64,000 nt of DNA, from contig JAAZNM010000001.1 in assembly GCA_012798265.1 (NCBI GenBank), forward strand, positions 124,001-188,000, read 5' to 3'. This document shows, piece by piece, positions 1 to 8,746 of the stretch (the first letter of the stretch is position 1; each line of letters begins with the position of its first letter). The stretch is from Candidatus Roizmanbacteria bacterium (lineage in GTDB: Bacteria > Patescibacteriota > Microgenomatia > UBA1406 > GWC2-37-13). The notes below the pieces were generated by a model that searched no databases, was not told the origin of the DNA, and was given only the letters and a program-made list of their open reading frames with translations. The translations under genes were made by a program, and so were the position numbers.

Positions 1-2079
1 ATGCCAATATCCTTTGGGCATCTTGTTGAACATCGATCTTGACAAGGGTAGGATACGCAGATCCGTCTCATCACTTCCCAAAATGGTGACATCGTATTCG
101 TCACCTTCAATATATTCCTCAACCAACGCCGGCCGGCCCAGTTTGGTGATTATTTTGTCCAGTTGGGCCATCAATTCCTTCTTGTTGGTAACCACCGACT
201 CATTGGTTATCCCGATTGAGTTGTCGGTATTGCCCGGTTTGACGATAAGGGGATACTTGAGTTCCTCACTTATCTCATCATCAATGGTGTAGGCATAATC
301 CCAACGCGGAGTCGGAATGTCGTGGTAAGCCAACAGTTTTTTTACCCTGATTTTATCTATACAAAGAGCCAGCGTAAAAGGATTGGATCCGGTATAGGGA
401 AGTTGCAGCGTATCCAGTATTGAGGCAGCATGCGGTTCAAGCAAACTCGAGTTGTTTATCCGTTCGCATACGTTAAAGACCAGGTCGACATCGCTGTGTT
501 CAAGTTCGCCAAAAGCCTTAGGCAGATTGTTGAAATCGTAAAAAGAAGTTCTGTATCCTCTTTTTGCCAGGGTAGACTCTATGTTTTTGCCGACCGACAT
601 CAGGTCTTTCTCGACCGTGTTACTGCCGCCGTTATAGACGTTACAGGCAATCCCTATATGCAGTTTGCGCAGATTATGGGAGGAAACATGTCTGATGCTT
701 TCAATCTTGGCGGCCCTCAATAAAGTATCTTTGCTCAAGGATGCGAAGGTGTGGCGATGTTTCCTTAAGGTTTTTCCAACCGAGGAAGCCGGATCAAATT
801 TGACGACCTTAAACTCGATGTAGTCCAAAGCATCTTTAAGATTATCCTGGGCATCAATCGGGTTTTCGCCGCTAACGGTCAGCCACCCCAGATAGTCAGA
901 TCCTTCCGGTTGTACCAATATCGGATCGCCGATCTTCTTGTGGATATGCAGCTCTTCAAGATATTTTTTTTCTTTCAAATCTTCGTCTATATCAAGTTGC
1001 ACCAAAACTCCGGAATTCTCCGGGTAAAGATCCCAACCAATAATATATTTCTTCGGAAGCTCTGGTTTTTTGATTTTCAGATAGTCACCCACGGCTATTT
1101 TGATGTTTTCTTCAATCATATCGACTCCCCAAGCGTCCTTGATATAAGAATAGACATAATCACCACCCAATCTCAGATTCACTTCAAGCGGCATCGGACC
1201 ATATCGGGTCGACTTGGCCTCGAAGTGAATGCAGCCGTGCTGTATCCCGAGTTTTTCCAAAGTTTCCTCGACCATTTCGATTAAAGGCGCTTGCTGTTTT
1301 TCCGGAAGACTTGACGGAATCGCTTGACCGCTGTCGTAAAAAAACAGACCTTTTGATTTATTGAAGTTGTCCGCAACAGAACAAAACTTTACCTTACCGT
1401 TTTGCAGTAACAAGTCGATATCAACCTCATCTCCGTCGATAAACTCTTCCACAAAAATATCAAGACCGTCAGACAAGGAAGATTGGATGTTGACGGAAAT
1501 ATTGTTTTTCACATATTGAAAAACTTCGGACAGATCTTCTTTATTCTCAACCTTAACGACAAAAGAACTTTCGCTACCGTAAGCCGGTTTGACCACCACC
1601 GGAAAACGGAAGTGCTTCAAAATATATCTTAGATCTTCTTGATTTTTCGCCAGTTTATATTTAGGAACCGGCAGATTGTTGTTTTGGCAAAACTCACGAA
1701 ACAGGTACTTGTTTCTCACCTGTTTGGCTACGTGATAGGGGATACCTATGAAGTTGAATTTATCTGAAATTTTTGAGGTCAACAAAACATCGTCTTCCCA
1801 GAAGGTAACCGCTCCGTTTATCTTTGGGTTGGTCGGGACGGACGAGTACTTTTCCAAAGCCGCTAAAGATTCTTTATGATTGGTCGTATCAGCCAAAATC
1901 CAATGATCAACATAAGGTTGGGCCCAGTTTTTTTCTTTATTAAGGACTACGATAGTAAGACCAAGTTTTTTTAACTTTTGGAAGATAAACCTTTTTTTGC
2001 TGAATCCGGTATTGACCACCAAAAGAGTTTTTTTCTTGAGACTGTTGGGAGGTTTGCCGTCATCTTCGTTGCTTATCAT
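1..2079 (-). CDS. Tandem ATP-grasp ligase (partial, C-terminus cut by window edge)
   Basis: The minus strand is open from an ATG at 2079 to base 1, giving 693 residues without a stop. Residues about 110-330 read as an ATP-grasp domain of the carnosine-synthase/carbamoyl-phosphate-synthase-like kind (FPVVVKPAYGSESS, FVEEFIDGDEVDID, EVNLRLGGD). Residues from about 466 read as a second, D-Ala-D-Ala-ligase-like unit (HIGIACNVYNGG, then YPLIVKPGNTDNSIGI and ALVEEYIEGDEYDV). ATP-grasp enzymes make amide or peptide bonds through an acyl phosphate, so this is probably a ligase joining amino acids or a peptide to a carboxylate. The substrate cannot be read from the sequence. It is divergent from the Clp-like gene and has its own promoter. 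The end of the second domain lies outside the window. Confidence 0.85.
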   Translation of the reverse strand, partial: MISNEDDGKPPNSLKKKTLLVVNTGFSKKRFIFQKLKKLGLTIVVLNKEKNWAQPYVDHWILADTTNHKESLAALEKYSSVPTNPKINGAVTFWEDDVLLTSKISDKFNFIGIPYHVAKQVRNKYLFREFCQNNNLPVPKYKLAKNQEDLRYILKHFRFPVVVKPAYGSESSFVVKVENKEDLSEVFQYVKNNISVNIQSSLSDGLDIFVEEFIDGDEVDIDLLLQNGKVKFCSVADNFNKSKGLFFYDSGQAIPSSLPEKQQAPLIEMVEETLEKLGIQHGCIHFEAKSTRYGPMPLEVNLRLGGDYVYSYIKDAWGVDMIEENIKIAVGDYLKIKKPELPKKYIIGWDLYPENSGVLVQLDIDEDLKEKKYLEELHIHKKIGDPILVQPEGSDYLGWLTVSGENPIDAQDNLKDALDYIEFKVVKFDPASSVGKTLRKHRHTFASLSKDTLLRAAKIESIRHVSSHNLRKLHIGIACNVYNGGSNTVEKDLMSVGKNIESTLAKRGYRTSFYDFNNLPKAFGELEHSDVDLVFNVCERINNSSLLEPHAASILDTLQLPYTGSNPFTLALCIDKIRVKKLLAYHDIPTPRWDYAYTIDDEISEELKYPLIVKPGNTDNSIGITNESVVTNKKELMAQLDKIITKLGRPALVEEYIEGDEYDVTILGSDETDLRILPLSRSMFNKMPKGYWH

Positions 2080-2098
2080 TTTTGTTTTGTAAATATAA

Positions 2099-2126
2099 AT
2101 ATTAGCCATCTTTCAAATAATGTCAA
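2099..2126 (-). promoter_or_regulatory. Promoter for the ATP-grasp gene
   Basis: On the minus strand TTGACA (2126-2121) is followed after 16 nt by TAATAT (2104-2099). The start codon is at 2079, so the leader is only about 12 nt. The element shares the 75-bp gap with the oppositely oriented -10 box of the Clp-like gene. Confidence 0.6.
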
Positions 2127-2141
2127 GGGGTAAAAATCTGC

Positions 2142-2147
2142 TATACT
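2142..2147 (+). promoter_or_regulatory. -10 box, leaderless start of Clp-like gene
   Basis: TATACT ends 7 nt before the ATG at 2155, which would put the transcription start on or next to the A of the start codon. No good -35 box is seen. Confidence 0.55.
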
Positions 2148-2154
2148 GAAATTT

Positions 2155-4374
2155 ATGAGAAAGAGTTTTTTTTCTTTTTTTAAGATCCGATTTGCGGATT
2201 TATTTGAAGCTCTTTTCAATCTGGTCATCTTCCTTCCTTATTTTTTTTCTGTCGGACATCTTTTTAAGACTCTTTTTCTGCCTTGGAAAAATCTCGTTTC
2301 CAAAAAAACCGTTCGGGGTTTTTCTTTTTCAGAGTGGTTCAATCGGATTTTTTTTAACGCAGTCTCTTCGGGTATCGGTTTTTTTATGAGACTGTCTATC
2401 ATAATTTTTTATTTTTTTGTTTTCTCCGCCTACATACTGCTTTTTCCGCTCACCATTATCGTTTCCGCAGTTTCCATGCCTTTTTTTTATCTGTTATATA
2501 TGCTGCAACCAACCGAAGAAGAAAAGAAAGTCGCGTTAAGGCAAAACTTTTTGGCTTCCCATTTGCTTAAACCGGAGAACCAAACCTATGTGGAAAAATG
2601 GTTCGAAGACTATTATCATACTTATCATCTTCATTCTTCCTGGTGGAAACTGAAAAATCTGTTTTCTCTGCCGCCTCTTGCCCGTGACTGGGCTTATGGA
2701 TACACTCCCGGTCTAGATGAATTTTGTCTTGATATGTCAAGCGGAGCGTACCAGGACAAAATAAAAACCGCTTTCGACCGGCAAAACGAGATCGGCCACA
2801 TAGAAAGAGTCCTGTCCAAAACCAACGAAGCCAATGTTTTGCTGGTCGGAGAAGAAGGAGTAGGTAAACATACCATTGTCGATGCCTTTGCCAAAAAGAT
2901 TTACGAAGGAAAAACCACCAGTCTGCTTGCCTACAAAAGGTTGTTGAAGCTTGATATGGCTAAAATTCTTTCCCGCTATACCGACCAAAAACAAAGGGAA
3001 AATTTTTTTGACGGTCTGTTAAAAGAAGCATGCGAAGCAAAAAATATTATTCTTATGATAGACGGTTTGGACAGATATGTCGACAAAAGCCGAAACGAAA
3101 CAGATCTTTCGTCCATTTTGGAAAAATATGCCAGGACCGACCAAATCCAGATCATCGGTATCACCGATCCTTTCGCTTACCAAAAATATGTTTTTGCCAA
3201 CGAAAAGGTTAATCGCATTTTTGAAAAGGTAGATGTATCGGAGATAGACAAACAAAACGCCAAAAATATACTCCTCAAAGCTGTTTTTGTTTTTGAGTCG
3301 AGATACTCCCTGAGTATCACCTATGAAGCCGTGGAAACGACCGTTGAAAAAAGTGATTATTATATTACCTATATACCGTTTCCGGAGAAAGCCATCGAAC
3401 TTTTAGACTTAACCTGCATTTACGCCAAAAAAAATAATATGAAGATTGTTTCTCCTGATATAGTTGACCAGATCCTTACCGAAAAGACGCATATTCCAAC
3501 TACCGTAACCGATTCCATGAGGAGCAAATTATTGAATCTTGAGAGTTTGTTGAAAGAAAAGATAGTCCAACAGGATACGGCGATTGACGAGCTCTCCCAA
3601 GCGTTAAGAAGATCCTTTCTGTTAATCGGCAAAAGGAAAAAACCGCTGGCCTGTTTTTTGTTTCTTGGCCCTACGGGAGTTGGTAAAACCGAAACAGCCA
3701 AAACTATCGCTTCGACTTTTTTCGGTTCTGACAAATACCTTATCCGTTTTGATATGTCACTTTACCAGTCGAAAAACGATATCCCCACCCTGATCGGATC
3801 GGCAGACAACAACAATCCCGGATTACTGTCAAAAGCTTTGAGGGAAAACCCTTACGGAGTCCTCCTTTTGGACGAAATAGAAAAGGCCGATAAAGACCTG
3901 CTTAACATTTTTTTGACCATGCTTGACGAAGGTTATTTTACCGACGCTTTCGGTAAAAGGGTCGACGGAAAAAATTTGGTGATCATTGCCACTTCAAACG
4001 CCGGAAGCGATATTATCTTTAAGGAAAACGTCGCCGGCCACAGTCTAATCAATCTTCTTGTGGAAAAGAGAGTTTTTTCCCCGGAGTTCCTAAACCGTTT
4101 TGACGGAATCATCAGTTTTTCGCCTCTTGAGTTTGCCGCCGTCGCCAAAATAGCCAAAAAGATGATAGACAGAATCAATATCGATATCGATAACCTATAT
4201 AAAGTCAAGCTGGAAGTCTCAGACGCCTTTTTGAACGAAATCCTTAAACAGGGATATGATTCCAAATTCGGCGCCCGCGACATCGAAAGGATAATCAGGA
4301 AAAGGATCGAAGACTCGGTAGCCAGATTAATACTCGAAAACAAAGTCAAGGAAGGCGATATCATTCGTCTTTAA
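2155..4374 (+). CDS. Membrane-anchored double-AAA+ Clp-like ATPase
   Basis: The 739-residue protein starts with about 120 residues dominated by hydrophobic stretches (roughly 18-35 and 67-120), so it should sit in the membrane with the ATPase part in the cytoplasm. The first AAA+ module has Walker A GEEGVGKHT (about 230-238), but its Walker B reads ILMIDGLD, with Gly where Glu is expected, so hydrolysis there may be weak. The second module is complete: GPTGVGKTE (about 505), LLLDEIEKA (about 570), sensor-1 ATSNAG, arginine finger in FLNRFD (about 646), and a C-terminal D2-small domain with the SKFGARD motif of ClpA/B/C proteins. It lacks the N-terminal Clp repeat domain. A role as a membrane-associated unfoldase is likely; a ClpP partner is not encoded here. 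Confidence 0.88.
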   Translation: MRKSFFSFFKIRFADLFEALFNLVIFLPYFFSVGHLFKTLFLPWKNLVSKKTVRGFSFSEWFNRIFFNAVSSGIGFFMRLSIIIFYFFVFSAYILLFPLTIIVSAVSMPFFYLLYMLQPTEEEKKVALRQNFLASHLLKPENQTYVEKWFEDYYHTYHLHSSWWKLKNLFSLPPLARDWAYGYTPGLDEFCLDMSSGAYQDKIKTAFDRQNEIGHIERVLSKTNEANVLLVGEEGVGKHTIVDAFAKKIYEGKTTSLLAYKRLLKLDMAKILSRYTDQKQRENFFDGLLKEACEAKNIILMIDGLDRYVDKSRNETDLSSILEKYARTDQIQIIGITDPFAYQKYVFANEKVNRIFEKVDVSEIDKQNAKNILLKAVFVFESRYSLSITYEAVETTVEKSDYYITYIPFPEKAIELLDLTCIYAKKNNMKIVSPDIVDQILTEKTHIPTTVTDSMRSKLLNLESLLKEKIVQQDTAIDELSQALRRSFLLIGKRKKPLACFLFLGPTGVGKTETAKTIASTFFGSDKYLIRFDMSLYQSKNDIPTLIGSADNNNPGLLSKALRENPYGVLLLDEIEKADKDLLNIFLTMLDEGYFTDAFGKRVDGKNLVIIATSNAGSDIIFKENVAGHSLINLLVEKRVFSPEFLNRFDGIISFSPLEFAAVAKIAKKMIDRINIDIDNLYKVKLEVSDAFLNEILKQGYDSKFGARDIERIIRKRIEDSVARLILENKVKEGDIIRL

Positions 4375-4395
4375 CTTTTTGTTTTTTTGGTATAT

Positions 4396-4401
4396 CATAA
4401 T
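4396..4401 (+). promoter_or_regulatory. -10 box before the tmk fusion gene
   Basis: CATAAT ends 8 nt before the ATG at 4410, again implying a leader of at most one or two bases. Confidence 0.45.
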
Positions 4402-4409
4402 GTCTTATT

Positions 4410-5534
4410 ATGTTCAAAGTTTATTTTACCGCCTCAACCTCGTTTAACGGCGATCTGGCCGACTTCTACAAAAACATTATCGACAATCTGAAAAGACAAG
4501 AGATTGGCCTTATCTCCGGCCAACAGATAATCGACAAACAGCTTTTGGAAAAAGACAAGCTACTGACCAAAGAAGAGATCTTTCGTCGGGAAACCGAACT
4601 TATCGGACAGGCTGATTTTATTGTTGCTGAAGTCTCCAGACCTTCGTTGGGAGTGGGAACGGAAATCGTCTACGCCTTAAACCACGGAAAACCCGTTTTG
4701 GCTTTGCTCTTGGAAAACTATGAGGATCAGATCTCTCCAATGATCGCCGGCAATCCTTCGGAGAACTTGTTTTTGGAGTACTACAACTTGGAAAAAATAC
4801 CGTATGTGCTGAAGGAATTTATCAACCACATTTCAACCGTCAAAAACCGAACCGGCGCCATGATCGTAATCGACGGCGGAGACGGGTCGGGAAAAACGAC
4901 ACAGGCCGACCTGCTGATAAAATACCTCTGCGAAAAAAAATATTCAGCCAGGTTGATAGACTTTCCCCAATATTACAGTTCCTTTCACGGGAAAACTGTC
5001 GCTAAGTTCTTAAGGGGCGAGTTTGGCAGTATCGATCAGGTTTCTCCCTATCTGGCTTCGCTTGCCTACGCTCTTGACCGGGCTTCAGTTAAACCTTCCA
5101 TGGAAGATTTTTTAAAAAAGGGGGGGATTATTGTCGCCAACCGATATGCCACGTCTAATATGGCTCACCAGGGAGCAAAATTTGACAATATGGAGGAACG
5201 GAACAAATTTTTGAAATGGATCTACGAACTCGAGTATAAAGTCCATAAAATCCCCAAAGAGAACATCGTCGTTTACCTGTATGTTCCCTGGCAGATAGGA
5301 ATGAAGCTCAGCAACAAAAAAGACTACCGCCGTTACCTTAAGGGAGGCAACAGCGATATCCACGAAACCAACATTCAACATCGAATAAACTCGGAAAAGA
5401 TGTACCTTTATCTTTCAGGCAAGTATCGCCATTGGGTAAAGATTGACTGTGTCGAAAATGAACGGCTCCTTGATCCAAAAACTATCCATTCGAAAATAAT
5501 CAAGGTACTGCAGGAAAAGAATATACTATCGTAA
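4410..5534 (+). CDS. tmk: DNPH1-like deoxynucleotide N-hydrolase fused to dTMP kinase
   Basis: The 374-residue protein has two enzymes in one chain. Residues 1-140 match the nucleoside 2-deoxyribosyltransferase superfamily. The run ADFIVAEVSRPSLGVGTEI is very close to human DNPH1 (Rcl), whose catalytic Glu lies in the equivalent GYEL position; here it is GTEI. DNPH1 cleaves the glycosidic bond of modified dNMPs such as 5-hydroxymethyl-dUMP. Residues about 150-374 are a thymidylate kinase: P-loop GGDGSGKTTQ, a DRY-like loop reading NRYATSNMAHQG, and a LID-region KDYRR. The kinase makes dTDP for DNA synthesis. The fusion would put a pool-cleaning enzyme and the kinase that could activate the same damaged nucleotide on one polypeptide; that link is inference. 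Confidence 0.87.
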   Translation: MFKVYFTASTSFNGDLADFYKNIIDNLKRQEIGLISGQQIIDKQLLEKDKLLTKEEIFRRETELIGQADFIVAEVSRPSLGVGTEIVYALNHGKPVLALLLENYEDQISPMIAGNPSENLFLEYYNLEKIPYVLKEFINHISTVKNRTGAMIVIDGGDGSGKTTQADLLIKYLCEKKYSARLIDFPQYYSSFHGKTVAKFLRGEFGSIDQVSPYLASLAYALDRASVKPSMEDFLKKGGIIVANRYATSNMAHQGAKFDNMEERNKFLKWIYELEYKVHKIPKENIVVYLYVPWQIGMKLSNKKDYRRYLKGGNSDIHETNIQHRINSEKMYLYLSGKYRHWVKIDCVENERLLDPKTIHSKIIKVLQEKNILS

Positions 5535-5550
5535 AACTCCAAACCTTAAT

Positions 5551-5579
5551 TTGACAAACCGACGAATAATTGATATTCT
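5551..5579 (+). promoter_or_regulatory. Sigma70-type promoter
   Basis: TTGACA (5551-5556), 17-nt spacer, TATTCT (5574-5579). The ATG at 5590 is 10 nt past the -10 box, so the leader is about 4 nt. Confidence 0.65.
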
Positions 5580-5589
5580 TTAAAAAGTT

Positions 5590-6000
5590 ATGGATAAGAA
5601 AATTATCGGCTTGATGTTGGTTTTTTTTCTTTCCTTCGGGATCTTCATGACCGTACTGGTTTTTAACAAACCCATCAATCAGCTCACCCGCGCCAAAGAA
5701 GAATCTGTTGTTTCAGAAAAAAACTCATTGGTTTTTGCCTGGCCACTCAATGCCCAAGCTGACGGAAAAAGCCAGAACAAAATTACCGTCTTTGTCAGAT
5801 CATATACCAATAAAGCCATTGCCGACAAACCTGTGGTTATCGAAACCACTCTTGGCGAAGTTCTTGAGAAGGAAGTTGTCAGCGGCAAAGACGGCAAAGC
5901 CGAATTTCACCTTACTTCAAACAGCAAAGGTGTGGCAGAAATCACCGCCAAAGTGGCCGGTATACCCATAACCCAGAAAGTGACAGTCAAGTTTGAATAA
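5590..6000 (+). CDS. Membrane-anchored Ig-like domain protein
   Basis: The 136-residue protein has an N-terminal hydrophobic segment (about residues 5-26) that could be an uncleaved signal anchor, then one domain of about 75 residues with the pattern of bacterial Ig-like (invasin Big_1-type) repeats: KPVVIETTLGEV, a Gly-Lys-Ala turn, and a closing VAEITAKVAGIPITQKVTV. It is likely an extracellular, structural or adhesive module tethered to the membrane. It has its own promoter and is followed 16 bases later by galU. The exact function is unknown. Confidence 0.7.
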   Translation: MDKKIIGLMLVFFLSFGIFMTVLVFNKPINQLTRAKEESVVSEKNSLVFAWPLNAQADGKSQNKITVFVRSYTNKAIADKPVVIETTLGEVLEKEVVSGKDGKAEFHLTSNSKGVAEITAKVAGIPITQKVTVKFE

Positions 6001-6016
6001 TAGTTCGCATAAATTT

Positions 6017-6898
6017 ATGAAAAAAATTACAAAGGTCATTATTCCTGCTGCTGGTTTCGGTACGCGTTTTTTACCCCAGACCAAAGCGATGCCTAAAGAA
6101 ATGCTTCCCATAGTCGACAAACCGGTAATCCAATACGTGGTCGAAGAGGCGGTCAACTCGGGCATCAAGAACATCATTATTATCACCGGAGCCAATAAAC
6201 GGGCGATTGAAGACCATTTTGACAGCCCCAACGAAGATCTGGTCAAAAACCTGAAGCAGGGAAACAAGGTTGATTTTCTAAACGAACTGGAAAAAATATC
6301 ATCAATGGCCAATTTTATATATATCAGACAAAAAGGTCCTTACGGAAACGGCACTCCCGTTCTTTCGGCCGAACCGGTAATCGAAGATGAGCCTTTTGCC
6401 GTCCTCTGGGGCGACGAGTTTATATACTCTAGTCCGCCGAGGCTGGCGCAGATGATCGGCGTCTATGAAAAATACGGAGGGGTAGTCATTTCCGGCGTCA
6501 GAATCGAAAAAAAAGAGGACCTTAAAAGATACGGAATTGCGGACTTGGAACTGATCGAAAAAAATATCTACAAAATCAAACAGATCGTTGAAAAGCCCGA
6601 TCCCGAAAAAGCCCCTTCGAATATCGCCACCCATGGCGGATATATTTTGCCGCCGGAGATTTTCAGCGCCCTCAAAAAAATAAAACCGGGAAAAGGAGGC
6701 GAGATCTGGTTGGTCGACGCCATCAACTATCTAAAAGAGCAGGGAATTCCTCTTTATACGGTCGTCATCGACAACGCCAAGTATTATGACACCGGAAACA
6801 AGCTTGAGTATATGAAGACCGTCATTGAGATGGCCATTCATCATCCGGATATTAACGGCGAGTTTAAGAAATTTATCAGTAGCCTTGATCTGTCTTAA
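6017..6898 (+). CDS. galU: UTP--glucose-1-phosphate uridylyltransferase
   Basis: The enzyme makes UDP-glucose from UTP and glucose-1-phosphate for surface polysaccharides. The nucleotidyltransferase signature AAGFGTRFLPQTKAMPKEML starts about residue 9, and VDKPVIQYVVEEA, WGDEFIY and QIVEKPDPEKAPSN follow in the family order. Length (293 residues) is normal. I start at the ATG at 6017; an in-frame ATG at 5993 lies inside the end of the preceding gene and adds eight residues before the family's usual start. The stop TAA is directly followed by the next start codon, so the two genes are probably cotranscribed. UDP-sugar supply also fits the glf gene at 58849. Confidence 0.95.
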   Translation: MKKITKVIIPAAGFGTRFLPQTKAMPKEMLPIVDKPVIQYVVEEAVNSGIKNIIIITGANKRAIEDHFDSPNEDLVKNLKQGNKVDFLNELEKISSMANFIYIRQKGPYGNGTPVLSAEPVIEDEPFAVLWGDEFIYSSPPRLAQMIGVYEKYGGVVISGVRIEKKEDLKRYGIADLELIEKNIYKIKQIVEKPDPEKAPSNIATHGGYILPPEIFSALKKIKPGKGGEIWLVDAINYLKEQGIPLYTVVIDNAKYYDTGNKLEYMKTVIEMAIHHPDINGEFKKFISSLDLS

Positions 6899-8704
6899 AT
6901 GAACAAGCTAAAAAAAGCGACTGTCTTTTTTTTCTTATTTGCCATATTTTGTTTTTTCCCTACACCTAGCCTTGCCTATACCAGTCAGAACTGGCAATGC
7001 CTGAAGCTGACTCATAAATTGGGAAGCACCGCCGGACCCGAAGTCGGCAGTCCGCAATACTGGATGTGGAACAAAATAGAAGGCAGTAATCTACCAACCG
7101 CCTCCAACTTCTATATCGTTTTTTGCACTCAGGCTACATCCGGTTATGAATGCACCACCGGAGACGCCAATCTTGATGCCTCGATTCCCGTACCAAACGC
7201 TTCGAAAACCCCTGGGATAATCTCCATAACGGGCGGCGCGATTCACCAAAGCAGCGACACTAACTTTGCAGGTTGGGTAAGATGGAATTATTTTACCGAG
7301 CCGAGCATGCAGTCACTTTATGCCAAATATATCCACGTTCCCCATACCGCTTTTGCCGTTACTTTGGAAGAAAACGCTCCTTCCGATTCCCAAGGCTATT
7401 CACAGCAACAAGGAAGTATACCGTTTAATACCGGTCCCAAATGCAGTACCGCTAACTCCCTTAGCGACGGCGGACCCGATTGCTGCGTGAGTATCATCTG
7501 GGATCCCGAAGGGCGAACGTTTGATGCGGTTAGTCTTGAACCTATCGCCAACGTCAATCTTACCGTTCTCGACGATAAAAGACAAAAGTTGAACCTGCCC
7601 CAGGTCCAAAATCCCGTCAACACCGACAAAGCCGGAGAGTACAGTTTTTTCGTACCCGAAGGCGATTATTTTTTGAAAACTTCCTTGCCGACCAACTACA
7701 GGTTAACCGTAAACAACAACGAAGTTAACCATAACTACTCCAAAGCCTACTACAATCTTTATCGCGAAGATGAAAAAATCACCGAGAAGATCGACTCGGA
7801 TAAAGAAAGAAATCAAGGGTTTCCCGATCCCGAACACCGGGACATCGCTCTTTACCCTCTTGGAGAACCTCTTAACCGACCTCTCGAAGTCCTGTCAAGT
7901 GGCGAATTCCGAATAGAAAACAAAATAAAATACTCAGGCAAACTTTCCCATCCATTAACCAAAGTGGCTATCAAACAAAACGGTTCCGTTATTAGGGAAA
8001 CGTATGCCGACAAATACGGTCACTACGATATCTTTGTCGAAGCGGAAAAACTTCACCCCGACTCTCCGGTGACAGTTGAGTTAAACAAGGTTGATCTTGT
8101 TACCGGTCAAAATACCTCGCTTAATAGATTTCGCCGCTTCTATCAGGTTGACGCCCAGGAGATAAAGATCGGGCCGACTGCCTACAAGATTCAATCAGAA
8201 CCGATCCTGTCTCATATAGAAGGTTACGTATACGACTCCCATGGCAAGGTCGCCGAAAACGCCACCGTCTTTGTAAAAACGCAGAGCAATAACGCCGTTT
8301 TTTACCAAACTAAAACCGACAGCAACGGCCTGTTGAGAATAAACTACTCAAATTTGCCAATTTTCCCTTTTTACCTTGAGATATCGTCTCCGGGACAAAC
8401 TTCTTACAAACAAACCACCTCGGCTTTTGCCAAAAACAACCAAGAATATGTCAAAAAAAATAACATTGATCTTATGAAAAAAGTTGTTCGCGACAGTCAT
8501 GAAACCTCGTCTCAGACTAAACCCATAGACCGGACGGGCGACCTTAAGAAAAATGCAAGTCCACAATCGGAAAAAAAAGCGTTTGGGTCAAATCTGCTTA
8601 TGTTGGTGGCCGTTACGGTTATCGTTTTGATTGCGGCAGTTTTGATCTATCTGTATCTGACCAAAAAAAAATCTTTCCCTGACAAAGGCGATTTCCCCAG
8701 ATAA
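6899..8704 (+). CDS. Large secreted, membrane-anchored surface protein with regulatory-like beta domains
   Basis: The 601-residue product has a signal peptide (KKATVFFFLFAIFCFF then a PSLA-YT cleavage-like site near residue 26) and a single C-terminal membrane helix (about 565-590, LLMLVAVTVIVLIAAVLIYL) followed by Lys residues. The body therefore faces outside. At least two to three segments resemble carboxypeptidase-regulatory-like/CNA-B beta sandwiches: about 200-275 (ANVNLTVLDDK with GEYSFFVPEGDYFLK), about 340-430 and about 437-515 (IEGYVYDSHGKVAENATVFV). The N-terminal 170 residues are not recognised. It abuts galU. A cell-surface structural or adhesion role is likely, no enzyme motif is seen. 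Confidence 0.75.
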   Translation: MNKLKKATVFFFLFAIFCFFPTPSLAYTSQNWQCLKLTHKLGSTAGPEVGSPQYWMWNKIEGSNLPTASNFYIVFCTQATSGYECTTGDANLDASIPVPNASKTPGIISITGGAIHQSSDTNFAGWVRWNYFTEPSMQSLYAKYIHVPHTAFAVTLEENAPSDSQGYSQQQGSIPFNTGPKCSTANSLSDGGPDCCVSIIWDPEGRTFDAVSLEPIANVNLTVLDDKRQKLNLPQVQNPVNTDKAGEYSFFVPEGDYFLKTSLPTNYRLTVNNNEVNHNYSKAYYNLYREDEKITEKIDSDKERNQGFPDPEHRDIALYPLGEPLNRPLEVLSSGEFRIENKIKYSGKLSHPLTKVAIKQNGSVIRETYADKYGHYDIFVEAEKLHPDSPVTVELNKVDLVTGQNTSLNRFRRFYQVDAQEIKIGPTAYKIQSEPILSHIEGYVYDSHGKVAENATVFVKTQSNNAVFYQTKTDSNGLLRINYSNLPIFPFYLEISSPGQTSYKQTTSAFAKNNQEYVKKNNIDLMKKVVRDSHETSSQTKPIDRTGDLKKNASPQSEKKAFGSNLLMLVAVTVIVLIAAVLIYLYLTKKKSFPDKGDFPR

Positions 8705-8708
8705 TCTA

Positions 8709-8737
8709 TTGCAAAAAAAACATCAAGCTGATAAAAT
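8709..8737 (+). promoter_or_regulatory. Promoter of the rpsB operon
   Basis: TTGCAA (8709-8714), 17-nt spacer, TAAAAT (8732-8737). The rpsB ATG at 8747 is 9 nt downstream, so the leader would be about 2 nt and there is no room for a ribosomal-protein leader structure. Confidence 0.6.
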
Positions 8738-8746
8738 TTAAAGATT

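Noticed and set aside
5993-6016. Upstream start for galU
   Set aside because: It overlaps the preceding gene and adds residues with no family similarity.
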